Positions 37,101 to 46,055 are shown, counted from the stretch's first letter. The stretch is DNA of 64,000 bases from Arthrobacter sp. ERGS1:01 (GCF_001281315.1 NZ_CP012479.1:2604001-2668000); one strand, 5' to 3'. Numbers and translations: made by a program. Notes: generated by a model not told the origin, from the letters alone.

Positions 37101-38093
37101 GGCGCCACGCCGAAGACGGTCTCGCCCCGTGGATCGAGCCCCGACCGTGGATCGAGCCCCGACCGTGGATCGAGCTTGTCGAGATCGGGGGTCTCGACAA
37201 GCTCGACCACCGATACCACCGACGGCATCCAGGAACGCTCCGGCCTCACAAGCTGGACCGTGGGTGCGCTGCCGCGGGAGGTCAAGCGGCTCGTGGCCGG
37301 GCACACCGTGACGGGCTATCCGGCACTGGTCGATGAGGGCACCGCGGCCGGCGTCCGCGTCTTCCAGCGCCAGGACATGGCGGATGCCGCGATGCGCGGC
37401 GGCGTCATCCGCCTGCTGGCCCTGCGGGTGCCGTCCCCGGACCGGTACGTGCTGGACCACCTGAGCAACACGGAGAAGCTGACGTTCAGCCAAAACCCGC
37501 ACGGCAGCGTCACGGACCTGATTGCCGACTGCACCCTGGCCACGATCGACAAGCTCACGCCCGCGGCCCTGCCGTGGACCGAGAAGGACTTTGACGCGTT
37601 GTATGAGGTGGTCCGGGCCGAGCTGATTGACACGGTGTTCTCGGTGACCGCCGTCGTAGAACGGGTCCTGGCATCGAACCTGCGCATCGGCAAGAAATTG
37701 CGGGAGACCACCAGCCTGCCGTTGATCAGCGCCCTGAACGACATCCGCCAGCAGCTGGAGCTGCTGGTCTACCCGGGTTTCGTGGCCAAGACGGGCTTTG
37801 CCCAGCTCAGCCAGCTGCCGCGGTACCTGTCGGCGATCGAGAAACGGCTCGAGAAACTGCCGTCCAACGTTGCCCGCGACGCGGCGTCGATGGCGGCCGT
37901 GCAGCGGCTCGAGGACGAGTACGACGACGCCGTGGCGGCGTTGGTGCCCGGGCAGCGGTCCACGGCGGCCCTGGAACATGTGCGGTGGATGATCGAGGAG
38001 CTGCGGGTCAGCTTGTTCGCGGTGGAGTTGGGCACGGCGTACTCGGTGTCGGAGAAGCGGATCCGCGTGGCACTGGCCAAGGCGATGGCCTAG
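34155..38093 (+). CDS. hrpA: ATP-dependent RNA helicase HrpA
   Basis: DEAH-box helicase, 1312 residues, the usual long bacterial HrpA size. ATG chosen with GGTGG 5 nt upstream. Order: Walker A GETGSGKTT (34-42), DEAH box IIDEAHERS, SATIDPERF motif III, C-terminal RecA lobe with TNVAETSLTVPGIKYVIDTG and QRSGRCGR, then HA2/OB-fold and the long C-terminal DUF3418 region. Residues about 991-1019 (RGSSPDRGSS type) are encoded by a dispersed repeat and look like an in-frame insertion between domains. HrpA is linked to mRNA processing and rescue of stalled or collided ribosomes. Confidence 0.96.
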   Translation: MTLTITYPAALPVSERREDIMAAIAANQVTIIAGETGSGKTTQIPKMCVELGLAEKGLIGHTQPRRLAARTVAERIASELDVEIGAEVGFQVRFTGHVGPQTKIKLMTDGILLAEIQRDKLLRKYSVIIIDEAHERSLNIDFILGYLRQILPRRRDLKVIITSATIDPERFANHFGSAEGPAPIIEVSGRTFPVDIRYRPLSATPGEDDDELGAGADRHLDGGNSEEDRDPLDAVCDAVDELSREAPGDILIFFSGEREIRDAADALHGRAKTNPRLRDVQILPLFARLSLAEQHAVFTPGSRRRIVLATNVAETSLTVPGIKYVIDTGTARISRYSHRTKVQRLPIERISQASANQRSGRCGRVSDGICIRLYSEEDFNARSEFTDPEILRTNLAAVILQMTAMGVAKGPKDVEKFPFVQPPDSRAITDGVTLLRELGAVSAEGGITGVGRQLSQLPVDPRLGRMIVEAAKRGVAAEVMVLAAALTIQDPRERPTDKQQLATEKHKRFVDANSDFTGFLNLWRYIKEKQNELSSSAFRRLCKAEFINYLRVREWQDLFTQLRQMAKSLDIKVPGGDIDPVANHDAIHMSLLTGLLSHIGLYDQRKREYAGARGTKFMVFPGSALFKKSPDWVMAAELVETSRLWARVAAKFDPLWAEQVAPDLVKRSYSEPHWSKKMGSVMAHEKVTLYGVPIVPDRRIQYSRIDPELCREMFIRHALVEGDWHTNHKFFHRNQALLAEVEELETRMRRRDLRVDDETLFEFYDERVGAEVVSERHFDKWWKGARHENPALLDFDAQVVMAEETGLDEAAFPKTWIQGEFELPLSYEFHPTAPGSAPNPSDGVTVQVPLLFLNQLQEAPFRWQIPGLRAELVTALIKSLPKAVRKNFIPAPDVARQAAAALAEDFDPAVDALEPSLELALRRLKGHVIPPGSWNWDAVPTHLRMTFSVVDKNGKILEESQDLAKLQEQLAPATRRAIAESLGATPKTVSPRGSSPDRGSSPDRGSSLSRSGVSTSSTTDTTDGIQERSGLTSWTVGALPREVKRLVAGHTVTGYPALVDEGTAAGVRVFQRQDMADAAMRGGVIRLLALRVPSPDRYVLDHLSNTEKLTFSQNPHGSVTDLIADCTLATIDKLTPAALPWTEKDFDALYEVVRAELIDTVFSVTAVVERVLASNLRIGKKLRETTSLPLISALNDIRQQLELLVYPGFVAKTGFAQLSQLPRYLSAIEKRLEKLPSNVARDAASMAAVQRLEDEYDDAVAALVPGQRSTAALEHVRWMIEELRVSLFAVELGTAYSVSEKRIRVALAKAMA
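37127..37212. repeat. Dispersed repeat copies B and B', with 18-bp tandem units, inside hrpA
   Basis: Two and a part direct copies of CCGTGGATCGAGCCCCGA (37127-37144, 37145-37162, 37163 on) run into GGATCGAGCTTGTCGAGATC (37167-37186), then an inverted partner GTCTCGACAAGCTCGACCACC (37191-37211). The inverted pair could form a hairpin. The frame stays open through it, adding RGSSPD repeats and STSSTTD to HrpA. Confidence 0.8.
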
Positions 38094-38109
38094 CGCACAG
38101 CCGGCGCCG

Positions 38110-39165
38110 CTAGTGGTTGGGGAAGCACTTTCCCTCGCCCAGCCGCGCGAGCCCCGTGAGGTCCCCCGCCGCATAACCGGTGACATTGTCCCGGCTTTGT
38201 TCATACATCAGTTGGGTGGGGTCCTGCACGTGCCCCAGTCCGAGAACGTGCCCCAATTCGTGTTCGATCACGGCGCCTGCCAGGGCTGCTCCTTTGGGCC
38301 CCGCGAGCGTTTCGTCAAGGGCCGGGGCGTTGAGTTGGACGTCGCCGGTGACAAATACTTCGCTTCCCGCGTCCCCGAGGATGGCCTGGCTGCCGCCAAG
38401 CCCCACCACGTTCTTCGCGTCGACACCGGCGCTCATGGCGAATTGGGGTTGTTCCGCGGCTGTGGCCCATACGATCAGCACGGGTGCCCAGCGTTTGCCG
38501 TACCGATCGGGCTGATAGGGGCTCCTGTCCTTGCTGTCGCCCTCGGTGGTGTCGCCGTCGTCGATGAACACCAGCCCGCTTGCCTTCGACGCCGCGGCCA
38601 CAGCCTGCGTGATCAGGGCGCGTCCGCCGGCGGGTGCGTTGTCGGGACGCGTCACATAGTGGATGGGACGGCAGGGGTCATAGGCAACAAAGTTCTCCTT
38701 TGAATCGCCGTCGATGAAGTCGTAGGACTCACTGGGATGTGCCACGGGGGCGGGCTTGCCCAACGGCTGTTTTTGCGCCTCGACGCCGCGCGGCGGGTAT
38801 CCGGCAGCCCATTGGGAAGTAAGGCTGAAACCGGACCGTGGCGCGTCGAACTGCTCTCCGCCAACGGCCGATCCCACCTGGCGCAGGAGGGTGGGCATGA
38901 CGAAATAGCTAACAATAAACGAGGCCGCCAGGGCCAAGGCGACTGCCGGCAGCAGGCGGCGGGACCGGCCACGGGCACGGCCACGGTGCGGGCTTCTGGA
39001 CTTCTTTGGCCGTCCCGGCCCCGGCCCTTCGCCGGGCCCGCTGCCCGGCGTGAGGCCGGCCTCGGCGACGAGCCGGGCGGCCTCCTCGTCGAGGACCCAC
39101 TGCGGAACCCGGCCCGACGGCGACCGGGGCAGGCCCGCGTAATGGTCGGGGGCGTCGTCCTTCAT
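38110..39165 (-). CDS. Membrane-anchored matrixin-like zinc metalloprotease
   Basis: About 351 residues. N-terminal cytoplasmic, Pro/Gly/Arg-rich region (about 1-55), one membrane anchor (LLPAVALALAASFIVSYFVM), then an outer domain ending in the zinc site HELGHVLGLGHVQDP followed by a Met-turn-like QLMYEQ. This HExxHxxGxxH plus Met matches metzincins (M10A matrixin type). The segment VARGGSQAIL-like GLGGSQAILGDAGSEVFVTG precedes it. Probably an extracytoplasmic protease held at the membrane. Convergent with hrpA, 16 nt between stops. Substrate unknown. Confidence 0.85.
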   Translation of the reverse strand: MKDDAPDHYAGLPRSPSGRVPQWVLDEEAARLVAEAGLTPGSGPGEGPGPGRPKKSRSPHRGRARGRSRRLLPAVALALAASFIVSYFVMPTLLRQVGSAVGGEQFDAPRSGFSLTSQWAAGYPPRGVEAQKQPLGKPAPVAHPSESYDFIDGDSKENFVAYDPCRPIHYVTRPDNAPAGGRALITQAVAAASKASGLVFIDDGDTTEGDSKDRSPYQPDRYGKRWAPVLIVWATAAEQPQFAMSAGVDAKNVVGLGGSQAILGDAGSEVFVTGDVQLNAPALDETLAGPKGAALAGAVIEHELGHVLGLGHVQDPTQLMYEQSRDNVTGYAAGDLTGLARLGEGKCFPNH

Positions 39166-39289
39166 CGGACCCACTTGGCGTCGCGGCACCAACCATTACG
39201 CGGCCACAGCATGTTCACGGTCCGGTCCCCCTGACGACAAAGTACGTTGCCAGCATGCTAGCCGAAAGCGGAATGGCGCACAGGAGATT

Positions 39290-40009
39290 TCAGGAACGAG
39301 TTTTCAGCGTGGGCCCGGCGCTGGCGGAGGAAGCAAAAAAGGGGGCTGCGGGGTCGGTGTTGTCCACGACCCGGGTGGCGCGCAGCCATGGGCTGGAGTC
39401 GGCGAAGTACAGGCGCTGTCCCCGGACGTAGCGGCGCATGGCAGGATGCTCTGGATCGCCCGGTGAGCCGTCGCGCAGGGCCATCCGACGGGCCGTCTCG
39501 GTGAACGGCACGTGCAGGAACACCGAGTAGTCCCACCGGCCGGCCAGCTCGCCCCGGTGCAGGAACATGCCTTCCACCACGCAGACGGTTCCGCGGCGGG
39601 CCCGCACGGGCGGCGAATCCACGGCCACGTCCAGGCGGTGGTCCGAGGACGCTGCCCGGTAGACGCCGTTGCCCTGCGGGCCAAACGGCGCAAGGACGCA
39701 CCGTTCCAGCGCCGCGTAATCGTAGGTATCAAGCCAAAACCCCTCCGGCGAGGCACGCCCGCGGCGGTGGCGCACCTCCCGGAGGTTCAGGAAGTCATCG
39801 GCGTGGACGACGACGACGGGGCGCCCGTGTGCCCGGAGTGCGGCAGCATAGGTGCCCGCGAAGGTGGTCTTCCCACTGCCATCCACGCCGTCCACGGCCA
39901 CCAGGGTGAACCCCCGGTGGCCGTGGGGCGTCTCGGCCGCAAGGGTCTCGACAAGCTCGACCACCGGTCCAAGCTCGACCACCGATCCAGGTCCGGCCAC
40001 CGGCGTCAT
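39290..40009 (-). CDS. Uridine-kinase-like P-loop kinase
   Basis: 239 residues. Walker A VDGVDGSGKTTFAG near residue 40, VVHADDFL with the phosphate-acceptor-binding Asp pair, then DYAALERCVL, a lid region and RRYVRGQRLYFADSSPW near the C-terminus. Resembles the uridine kinase/P-loop NTPase family seen in Actinobacteria as stand-alone proteins. The ATG overlaps the HIT gene stop (ATGA), so translation is coupled. The first 25 residues (including VVELGPVVELVETL) come from a dispersed repeat, which looks like an acquired N-terminus. Substrate not proven. Confidence 0.85.
   Translation of the reverse strand: MTPVAGPGSVVELGPVVELVETLAAETPHGHRGFTLVAVDGVDGSGKTTFAGTYAAALRAHGRPVVVVHADDFLNLREVRHRRGRASPEGFWLDTYDYAALERCVLAPFGPQGNGVYRAASSDHRLDVAVDSPPVRARRGTVCVVEGMFLHRGELAGRWDYSVFLHVPFTETARRMALRDGSPGDPEHPAMRRYVRGQRLYFADSSPWLRATRVVDNTDPAAPFFASSASAGPTLKTRS
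39944..39988. repeat. Dispersed repeat, copy C, at the start of the kinase gene
   Basis: GGTCTCGACAAGCTCGACCA followed by CCGGTCCAAGCTCGACCACC: one full and one partial copy in tandem, same orientation as B' in hrpA. Read on the minus strand it gives VVELGPVVELVETL. The core GACAAGCTCGACCACC is shared exactly with the hrpA copy. Confidence 0.8.
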
Positions 40010-40434
40010 GCCTCGGGGACAAACTCCCCGTGGCCGGCCGCGCGCAACGCCGTGCGGATCTTCTCGGCGTTGGCATCCAGTACAGCGGGGTCCGGGTGGT
40101 TGTCCACCGTGCCGAAGTCGAAGTTCTCCAGCGTGTAGGCGGGGAACACGTGCACGTGCAGGTGCTCCACCTCGAAGCCGGCAATGGTCAGCCCGGCCCG
40201 CGGTGCCCCGAATGCCGCCACCTGGGCCTGGCCGATGGTCTGCGCCACGGCCATCAGCTTCGTGACCAGCTCCGGCTCGGCGTCGGTCCACTTGTCCACT
40301 TCCAGGCGCGGCACCACCAGGGCGTGCCCGTCGGTCAGCGGGCCGATCGTCAAAAAGGACACGCAGTCCTCGTCCCGCCACAGGAAGCGGCCGGGGATCT
40401 CACCGTTGATGATCTTGCTAAAAAGCGTGCTCAC
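40006..40434 (-). CDS. HIT-family nucleotide hydrolase/binding protein
   Basis: 142 residues. Histidine triad HLHVHVFP in VEHLHVHVFPAYTL, preceded by the family opening FSKIINGEIPGRFLWRDED and HALVVPRLEVD. HIT proteins hydrolyse or transfer nucleotides from nucleoside phosphoramidates or dinucleotides. GTG start with AGGAGC 4-9 nt upstream. Between an alcohol dehydrogenase (8 nt away) and the P-loop kinase (ATGA overlap). Confidence 0.95.
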   Translation of the reverse strand: MSTLFSKIINGEIPGRFLWRDEDCVSFLTIGPLTDGHALVVPRLEVDKWTDAEPELVTKLMAVAQTIGQAQVAAFGAPRAGLTIAGFEVEHLHVHVFPAYTLENFDFGTVDNHPDPAVLDANAEKIRTALRAAGHGEFVPEA

Positions 40435-40442
40435 AAAAGCTC

Positions 40443-41492
40443 CTAGAGGGTTGAGTTGTCCAGTACGAAGCGGTATTTCACGTCGCCGGCCACCATGCGG
40501 TCGTATGCCTCATCGAGCCCCGAGGCGTCCACCATTTCAATGTCGGAGACAATGCCGTGTTCGGCGCAGAAATCCAGCATTTCCTGGGTCTCGGCGATGC
40601 CGCCGATCAGGGAACCACCGTAGGCCAGGCGTTTGCGGATCAGCAGGCCGGGATCGACGGCGGGCATGGCCTCGGACGGCAGGCCCAGCTGGATCAGGGC
40701 GCCGTCGCGGTCAAGGGTGCGCAGGTACGGGTTCAGGTCGTGGACGGCGGCCACGGTGTCGATGATGGCGTTCAGCGAGCGCTTGGCGGCATCCATCTGT
40801 GCGGGGTCGCTGGAGACCACCACGGCGTCGGCACCCAACTCGCGGGCGGCGTCGGCCTTGGCCGGGGAGGTGGTGAAGACGGTGACGGTGGCGCCGAGGG
40901 CCTTGGCGATCTTCACGGCCATGTGTCCCAGGCCGCCCAGGCCGATCACGCCCACCTTGTCGCCGTCCTGGACGTCCAGGTAGCGCAGCGGCGAGTACGT
41001 GGTGATGCCGGCACACAGCAGGGGTGCGACGGCGGCCGGGTCCAGGCCCGCCGGGACGTTCAGGACATAGTTCTCATCGACCACGATCGAGGAGGCGTAG
41101 CCTCCCTGGGTGAGCTCGCCGCCGTTGCGCTTGTCGGCCACGCCGTACGTGCCGGTGTTGCCGTTTTCGCAGTACTGCTCAAAGCCCTCCAGGCAGGAGT
41201 CGCATTCCCGGCAGGAGTCCACCATGCAGCCAACGCCCACGGTATCCCCTACGGCAAAGCCCAGGACATCGGTGCCAAGCCGGCTGATGCGTCCCACGAT
41301 TTCGTGCCCCGGAACCAGCGGGTAGCTGGCCGGTCCCCACTCGGAGCGGATCGTGTGCACATCGGAGTGGCAGAGCCCGCAGAAGTCGATCGCGATCTCC
41401 ACGTCGTGGGGGGCGGGTTCGCGGCGCTCGATGGTGCTGGGCTTGAGCCCGGACGTGGCGGAGGTTGCTGCATATGCTTTTGCTTGCGTCAT
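40443..41492 (-). CDS. Zinc-dependent NAD(P) alcohol dehydrogenase (YahK/cinnamyl-alcohol type)
   Basis: 349 residues of the MDR superfamily. Catalytic zinc ligands in CGLCHSDVH and GHEIVGRI, structural zinc cysteines in [17 protein letters not shown], and the cofactor loop [19 protein letters not shown]. Such enzymes reduce aldehydes to alcohols with NADPH. Its ATG overlaps the upstream sulfurtransferase stop (ATGA), so they are coupled; HIT and kinase genes follow. Aldehyde detoxification is likely. Confidence 0.94.
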   Translation of the reverse strand: MTQAKAYAATSATSGLKPSTIERREPAPHDVEIAIDFCGLCHSDVHTIRSEWGPASYPLVPGHEIVGRISRLGTDVLGFAVGDTVGVGCMVDSCRECDSCLEGFEQYCENGNTGTYGVADKRNGGELTQGGYASSIVVDENYVLNVPAGLDPAAVAPLLCAGITTYSPLRYLDVQDGDKVGVIGLGGLGHMAVKIAKALGATVTVFTTSPAKADAARELGADAVVVSSDPAQMDAAKRSLNAIIDTVAAVHDLNPYLRTLDRDGALIQLGLPSEAMPAVDPGLLIRKRLAYGGSLIGGIAETQEMLDFCAEHGIVSDIEMVDASGLDEAYDRMVAGDVKYRFVLDNSTL

Positions 41493-42340
41493 GGTTCAAC
41501 ACTATCGCCGTTGGCACCCGTCGCCACCGGCAGCTCCGGCCGGTTGGACCAGGCGGACCACGATCCCGGGTACAGTGTCGCCGTGAACCCGGCAATTTCC
41601 AGGGCCGCGATCTGGTGCGCCGCGGTCACGCCGGAGCCGCAGTACACGGCCACCTCGGCCCCGTCCCGGACGCCGAGTGCCGCGAACCGCTCACGCAGCT
41701 GCGCCGCCGGCAGGAAAGTCTTCCCCGCCGCCAGGTTCTCCATGGTGGGTGCGCTGACGGCTCCGGGGATGTGGCCGGCGCGCGGGTCCATGGGCTCGCT
41801 TTCGCCCCGGTACCGCTCCCCCGCCCGCGCATCGAGCAGGATCCCGTGCCCCGGCCACTCACCGGCACCCTGCGTGTCCACCGTGGCCTTTGCACCAAAG
41901 CGGACGACGGCGTCGCCCGGCTCGGCCTTGACCTCACCCTGGGTGAGCGGTTGGCCGGCGGCGCGCCAGGCCGCCAATCCGCCGTCGAGCAGGCGCACGT
42001 CCTCGATCCCGGCGTAACCCAGCAGCCACCAGGCACGGGCGGCGGCGGCCGATCCGGCGTCGTCGTACACCACCACGGTGTCCCCGGCGTTGATGCCCCA
42101 GCGGCGCACGGTGGCCTGGAAGTCGGCCTCGGCGGGCAGCGGATGCCGGCCGTCGCGGGGCTCACCGTGCCGGGCAAGTTCGGTGTCCATGTCGACAAAC
42201 ACGGCGCCGGGCAGGTGCCCCGCCAGGTAATCTTCACGGCCGTGCGGGTCACCGAGCACCCAACGCACATCCAACAGCACGGTGCGCGTCCCGGCGGACA
42301 GGCGGGCGGCCAGCTCGTCGGCGGTGGTCAAAACAGGCAT
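41489..42340 (-). CDS. sseA: Rhodanese-type sulfurtransferase (3-mercaptopyruvate type)
   Basis: 283 residues, two rhodanese modules. The C-terminal module carries the catalytic loop [16 protein letters not shown] is the 3-mercaptopyruvate version, while thiosulfate enzymes have CRKGVT. The N-terminal module ([13 protein letters not shown] and [12 protein letters not shown]) is inactive, as usual. Transfers sulfur from mercaptopyruvate to thiophilic acceptors such as cyanide or thiols. First gene of the four-gene minus-strand operon and divergent from a cysteine-synthase-like gene across about 63 nt, so both may handle cysteine sulfur. Confidence 0.93.
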   Translation of the reverse strand: MPVLTTADELAARLSAGTRTVLLDVRWVLGDPHGREDYLAGHLPGAVFVDMDTELARHGEPRDGRHPLPAEADFQATVRRWGINAGDTVVVYDDAGSAAAARAWWLLGYAGIEDVRLLDGGLAAWRAAGQPLTQGEVKAEPGDAVVRFGAKATVDTQGAGEWPGHGILLDARAGERYRGESEPMDPRAGHIPGAVSAPTMENLAAGKTFLPAAQLRERFAALGVRDGAEVAVYCGSGVTAAHQIAALEIAGFTATLYPGSWSAWSNRPELPVATGANGDSVEP

Positions 42341-42403
42341 GGGGGCTCCTTCACAAAGATGTTGCTTAAAGCTATCGCGGCAAGTCACGTTAAGCTGTGC
42401 GTT

Positions 42404-43486
42404 ATGAGCACACAGCACGCGCCCGATTGGGCTTGGACACACCAGGCCATGCAAAAGGTCCAGGCCGAGAACAACCGCAGCGCCGACACCCACTTGTACA
42501 AGATCGAGCTGCCCGCGCACTGGGGCGTGGACCTCTACGTGAAGGACGAGTCCTGCCACCGCACCGGCAGCCTCAAGCACCGCCTGGCCCGGTCCCTGTT
42601 CCTCTTTGCCCTGGTCAACGGCTGGATCAGCGAGGGAACCACCGTGGTGGAGGCCAGTTCCGGCAGCACCGCCGTCTCCGAGGCCTACTTCGCCCAGCTC
42701 CTGGGCCTGGACTTCGTGGCGGTCATGACCCGCTCCACCAGCCCGGAAAAGGTTGCGCTCATTGAAAGCTTCGGCGGGCGCTGCCACTTCGTGGACGCCG
42801 CCGACGAGGTGTATTCCGCGGCCGCCGCCATCGCCGCCGAGACCAACGGCCACTACATGGACCAGTTCACGTATGCGGAACGGGCCACCGACTGGCGCGG
42901 CAACAACAACATCGCCGAATCGATCTTCACCCAGATCTCCCACGAACGCTTCCCCGAACCTGCTTGGGTGGTGGTGGGCGCCGGAACCGGCGGCACCTCC
43001 GCCACGATTGGCCGCTACATCCGCTACCACGGGCACTCCACCCGGCTGGCCGTCGTTGACCCGGAGGGCTCGGCGTTCTACCCGGCCTGGCGGGACGCCA
43101 ACCCCTCGGTCGTGACGGGCCGCTCCTCCCGGATCGAGGGCATCGGCCGCCCGCGCATGGAACCCAGCTTTGTGCCGGGCGTCATCGACCACATGATCGA
43201 GATCCCGGACGCCGCCTCGGTGGCCGCCATGATGCACTTTGCCCAGCTGGCCGGTATGTCCGCCGGGCCCTCCACGGGCACCAACCTGTGGGGCGTGTGG
43301 CAGCTCGTGGCCGACATGGTGGCCAACGGGGAGCGCGGCAGCATCGTCACGCTCATGTGCGACGGCGGCGAACGGTACGCGGGCAGCTACAACAACCCCG
43401 AATGGCTGGCGGAGAAGGGCCTGGACCCCGCCCCGCACCTGGCCACGATCGGCGCGTTCTTTGAAACGGGGATCTGGCGGGGTTAG
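42404..43486 (+). CDS. PLP-dependent cysteine-synthase-like protein (possible L-cysteine desulfhydrase)
   Basis: 360 residues of the fold-II PLP family. PLP lysine in [13 protein letters not shown], the substrate loop [19 protein letters not shown], the phosphate loop [21 protein letters not shown], and [12 protein letters not shown] near the end. It differs from CysK/CysM (no standard TSGNTG), and resembles actinobacterial Cds1-type cysteine desulfhydrases; that assignment is inference. Divergent from a mercaptopyruvate sulfurtransferase gene, which fits cysteine breakdown. The 3' end overlaps the convergent MBL gene by 4 nt. Confidence 0.88.
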   Translation: MSTQHAPDWAWTHQAMQKVQAENNRSADTHLYKIELPAHWGVDLYVKDESCHRTGSLKHRLARSLFLFALVNGWISEGTTVVEASSGSTAVSEAYFAQLLGLDFVAVMTRSTSPEKVALIESFGGRCHFVDAADEVYSAAAAIAAETNGHYMDQFTYAERATDWRGNNNIAESIFTQISHERFPEPAWVVVGAGTGGTSATIGRYIRYHGHSTRLAVVDPEGSAFYPAWRDANPSVVTGRSSRIEGIGRPRMEPSFVPGVIDHMIEIPDAASVAAMMHFAQLAGMSAGPSTGTNLWGVWQLVADMVANGERGSIVTLMCDGGERYAGSYNNPEWLAEKGLDPAPHLATIGAFFETGIWRG

Positions 43487-44139
43487 ACCTCCACGGACTC
43501 CAGGGGGGCAAGGTGGCGGTACTCGGTGCCGTATTGGGCGCCGATCCGGCCAATGTGGGATTCGGTGAACGAGAGGCCTGTCTCGTTCAGCAGCCCGTCA
43601 TGGATCTGGAAGGCCCGCAGCGCGCGCACCGACACCACGAAGTCGATCACTTCGGCCACCTTGGACCACGGGGCGTGGACCGGGACCAGCAGCGTGCCTA
43701 CCTCAACCCCCGCCGGAACCGTCAGGGAGTCGCCCGGGTGGTAGACGGAGCCGTCCACCAGGTAGCCGACGTTGGCCACCACAGGGATCGAGGAGTGGAT
43801 CAGCGCGTGCTGGCCGCCAAAGCAGCGAATCGCGAATCCGGCCACCGTGAAGGTGTCCCCCGCGGCGGCGTCGTGGATCTGGCCGGCTGCGGCGGGCGCT
43901 GCACCGCGCAGTGCGGCGGCCACCACGGCCGGGGCGTACAGCGGCAGCTCCGGGTTGGCTTCGAGCGCTGCGACGACGGCGCCCTGGTCGATGTGGTCGG
44001 GGTGTTCGTGGGTGATCAGCACGGCGTGCGCTCCGGCCAGCGCCTGTGCGGTTTCGGAGAAGACACCGGGGTCCAGCACCAGCACCCGGCCTTCCTGTTC
44101 GAGGCGGACACAGGCATGGGTGAATTTCGTCAGCAACAT
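43483..44139 (-). CDS. MBL-fold metallo-hydrolase
   Basis: 218 residues from the ATG of [14 protein letters not shown], the usual opening of the UlaG-like subgroup; an earlier in-frame start lacks family sequence. Metal motif [15 protein letters not shown], later [10 protein letters not shown] and the C-terminal HDGLLN. The third and fourth metal ligands ([10 protein letters not shown]) are present, so it should be catalytic. Substrate unknown. Divergent from zur with a 75-nt gap. Confidence 0.9.
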   Translation of the reverse strand: MLLTKFTHACVRLEQEGRVLVLDPGVFSETAQALAGAHAVLITHEHPDHIDQGAVVAALEANPELPLYAPAVVAAALRGAAPAAAGQIHDAAAGDTFTVAGFAIRCFGGQHALIHSSIPVVANVGYLVDGSVYHPGDSLTVPAGVEVGTLLVPVHAPWSKVAEVIDFVVSVRALRAFQIHDGLLNETGLSFTESHIGRIGAQYGTEYRHLAPLESVEV

Positions 44140-44213
44140 GGAGCCAGCATATGCCCGGCCGCGTGCGCTAGGCTGGATAATTGGACTAAAAGATGGGAAG
44201 CGGGTTGGCAAGC

Positions 44214-44624
44214 ATGTCGGAAGTGCCGGTGAAGGAACAGCGCGTCACCAAGCAGCGCCTGGCCATCAGCGCCGCCTTGGACACCCTGGTGGATTTTGTC
44301 AGCACGCAGGAGTTGCACCGCATGCTCCACGAGGACGGCACCCGGGTTTCCCTCGCCACCACCTATCGGATCCTGGCGTCCATGGCCGATGAAGGCCTCG
44401 TTGACACGCTGCGCAACGGCGAGGGCGAGGCCGTGTACCGGCGCTGCTCGGCCACAAGCCACCACCACCACCTGCTGTGCCGCAACTGTGGCAAGACCGT
44501 GGAGATCGAGGCGCCCGCCGTGGAAAGCTGGGCCGTGCGGGTCGCCCAGGAAAACGGCTTCACCCAGGTCCAGCACACCGTGGAAATTTACGGCCTGTGC
44601 CCGGAGTGCACGGCCGCCCAGTAG
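44214..44624 (+). CDS. zur: Fur-family zinc-uptake regulator
   Basis: 136 residues. Winged helix with RVTKQRLAISAALDTLVDFV and the recognition region VSLATTYRILASMADEGLVD; then metal sites SHHHHLLCRNCGKTVE and the C-terminal ECTAAQ/CPEC structural zinc cysteines. Fur-family; the HHHHLLCRNCG and C-terminal Cys pattern and nearby znuABC genes point to Zur, which represses zinc-import genes when zinc is bound. The ATG at 44193 (seven residues longer) is also possible. Zur-like boxes lie upstream of znuA. Confidence 0.92.
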   Translation: MSEVPVKEQRVTKQRLAISAALDTLVDFVSTQELHRMLHEDGTRVSLATTYRILASMADEGLVDTLRNGEGEAVYRRCSATSHHHHLLCRNCGKTVEIEAPAVESWAVRVAQENGFTQVQHTVEIYGLCPECTAAQ

Positions 44625-44651
44625 TTCCGAAAGCTCAGTAGTTCCGGCCAC

Positions 44652-46055
44652 TTAGCCGCTGGCACTGAACGGCGGCACGAAGTCGCCCAGCGGTTCCCGC
44701 ACCCACCAGTCCCCCGTGGCCCGCCACTGCGCCCAGGTGGAGTAGCGGTAGCTGAAAATGCGCGCCCGAACCCAGGCCGGAGGTGTCCCGGCAAAGGGGT
44801 CGTGGCGCAGCAGCCGCAGGGTGGCCGGATCGGCGTCGAGCAGTTTGTTCAACAACGGCACAAACCAGTTCAGCCCGGGCGAGCCAAGCGCCAGGAACCA
44901 CAGGAGCCAATCAAGGCGCAGGTGGTAGGGCGCAAATTGCCGCGGCATCCTCCCGGGCTCGCCCGGTTTGCCGTGGAAGCCGTACTCGAGCCAGTCGCCG
45001 GTGTCCGGATCCCCGTTGGTACCCTCCACCACCACCTCGTACCGCTCCCTGGTGATGGTGCCAAAGGCGCCGTAGGCGTTGGCGAGCCGCCACCTGTTGA
45101 AGCTGCCGTTCATGATCTGGTTCCGGGAGAACAGGTTCCTCAGCGGCCACCAGGACAGCACCAGCATCAGGGCGCCCATGCCCAGCACGACGGCGACGAA
45201 CCAGGCCGGGCTGCCCGGCCCGCCGGCCGCCGTGCCCGCCCCGGTGGGGGTGGCCACCGCGGAGAACGCCAGCACGATCGTGATGACGTTCAACCAGGCA
45301 AAGTTGCCCGACAGCACCAGCCAGCATTGGGTCGCAATGACGATGCCGGCCGCCACGGTGGCGACCGGCTGCGGTGCAAAGAGGAAGAACGGCACCACGA
45401 GTTGGGCCACATGGTTGCCCAGGACCTCCACCTTGTGCAGCGGTTTGGGTAGGTGGTGGAACCACCAGCTGAGCGGGTTCGGCATGGGCTGGGTTTCATG
45501 GTGGTAGTACAGCGCGGTCAGGTCCCGCCAGGCCGGGTCGCCGCGCATCTTGATCATGCCGGCGCCAAACTCCAGCCGGAACACCAGCCAGCGGAAGGCG
45601 AAAAGGGTGATGACCGGCGTCGTGGTTTCATCCGAGCCCAGGAAGGCGGCCAGGAAGCCGGCCTCCAGCAGCAGGATCTCCCAGCCGAAACCGTAGAACA
45701 CCTGGCCCACGTTCACGATGGACATGTACCCCAGCCACAAGAGGGCGAAGACGGCCATGGGTACCCAGGCGGGGCCGCGTTGCGGAAGCCCCAGCACCAC
45801 GGCGAGTGCCAGCGCCGCCCCCGACCAGGCAAGCCAGCGGAACAGGGTGTCCGAATACCGCCACCGGAAAAGCGTGGGGCCGGGCGGCCGCCCCGCACGG
45901 GCCAGGTAGCGCGGCACCGGCAGCAGCCCGTGCGTGCCCAGCAGTGCCGGGAATTGCCGGGCGCTGGAGACGAACGCGATCACGTAGACGGTGGCGATGC
46001 CGCGTTGGAGCACCCAGCGGGCAAGGTCGTAGCCGGAGGCGCCGAACCAGTCCAT
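44652..46055 (-). CDS. Lipase maturation factor family membrane protein
   Basis: 467 residues with about ten membrane segments. Contains the LMF1 family pattern: GYMSIVNVGQVFYGFGWEIL, then WLVFRLEFGAGMIKMRGDPA and ALYYHHETQPMPNPLSWW, and the WLRLDWLLWFLALG region near the end. In animals LMF1 supports folding of secreted lipases; the bacterial role is not known. Convergent with zur (27 nt between stops) and 53 nt downstream of znuB. Not an obvious zinc-transport component. Confidence 0.9.
   Translation of the reverse strand: MDWFGASGYDLARWVLQRGIATVYVIAFVSSARQFPALLGTHGLLPVPRYLARAGRPPGPTLFRWRYSDTLFRWLAWSGAALALAVVLGLPQRGPAWVPMAVFALLWLGYMSIVNVGQVFYGFGWEILLLEAGFLAAFLGSDETTTPVITLFAFRWLVFRLEFGAGMIKMRGDPAWRDLTALYYHHETQPMPNPLSWWFHHLPKPLHKVEVLGNHVAQLVVPFFLFAPQPVATVAAGIVIATQCWLVLSGNFAWLNVITIVLAFSAVATPTGAGTAAGGPGSPAWFVAVVLGMGALMLVLSWWPLRNLFSRNQIMNGSFNRWRLANAYGAFGTITRERYEVVVEGTNGDPDTGDWLEYGFHGKPGEPGRMPRQFAPYHLRLDWLLWFLALGSPGLNWFVPLLNKLLDADPATLRLLRHDPFAGTPPAWVRARIFSYRYSTWAQWRATGDWWVREPLGDFVPPFSASG

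Noticed and set aside
35103..38204. 1033-residue open frame antisense to hrpA
   Set aside because: Composition (His, Gln, Gly, Val) is typical of antisense frames in high-GC DNA, while hrpA has all helicase motifs.
39290..40381. Single 363-residue frame covering both HIT and kinase regions
   Set aside because: The HIT gene is in another frame with a clear histidine triad; the kinase starts at 40009 with an ATGA overlap.
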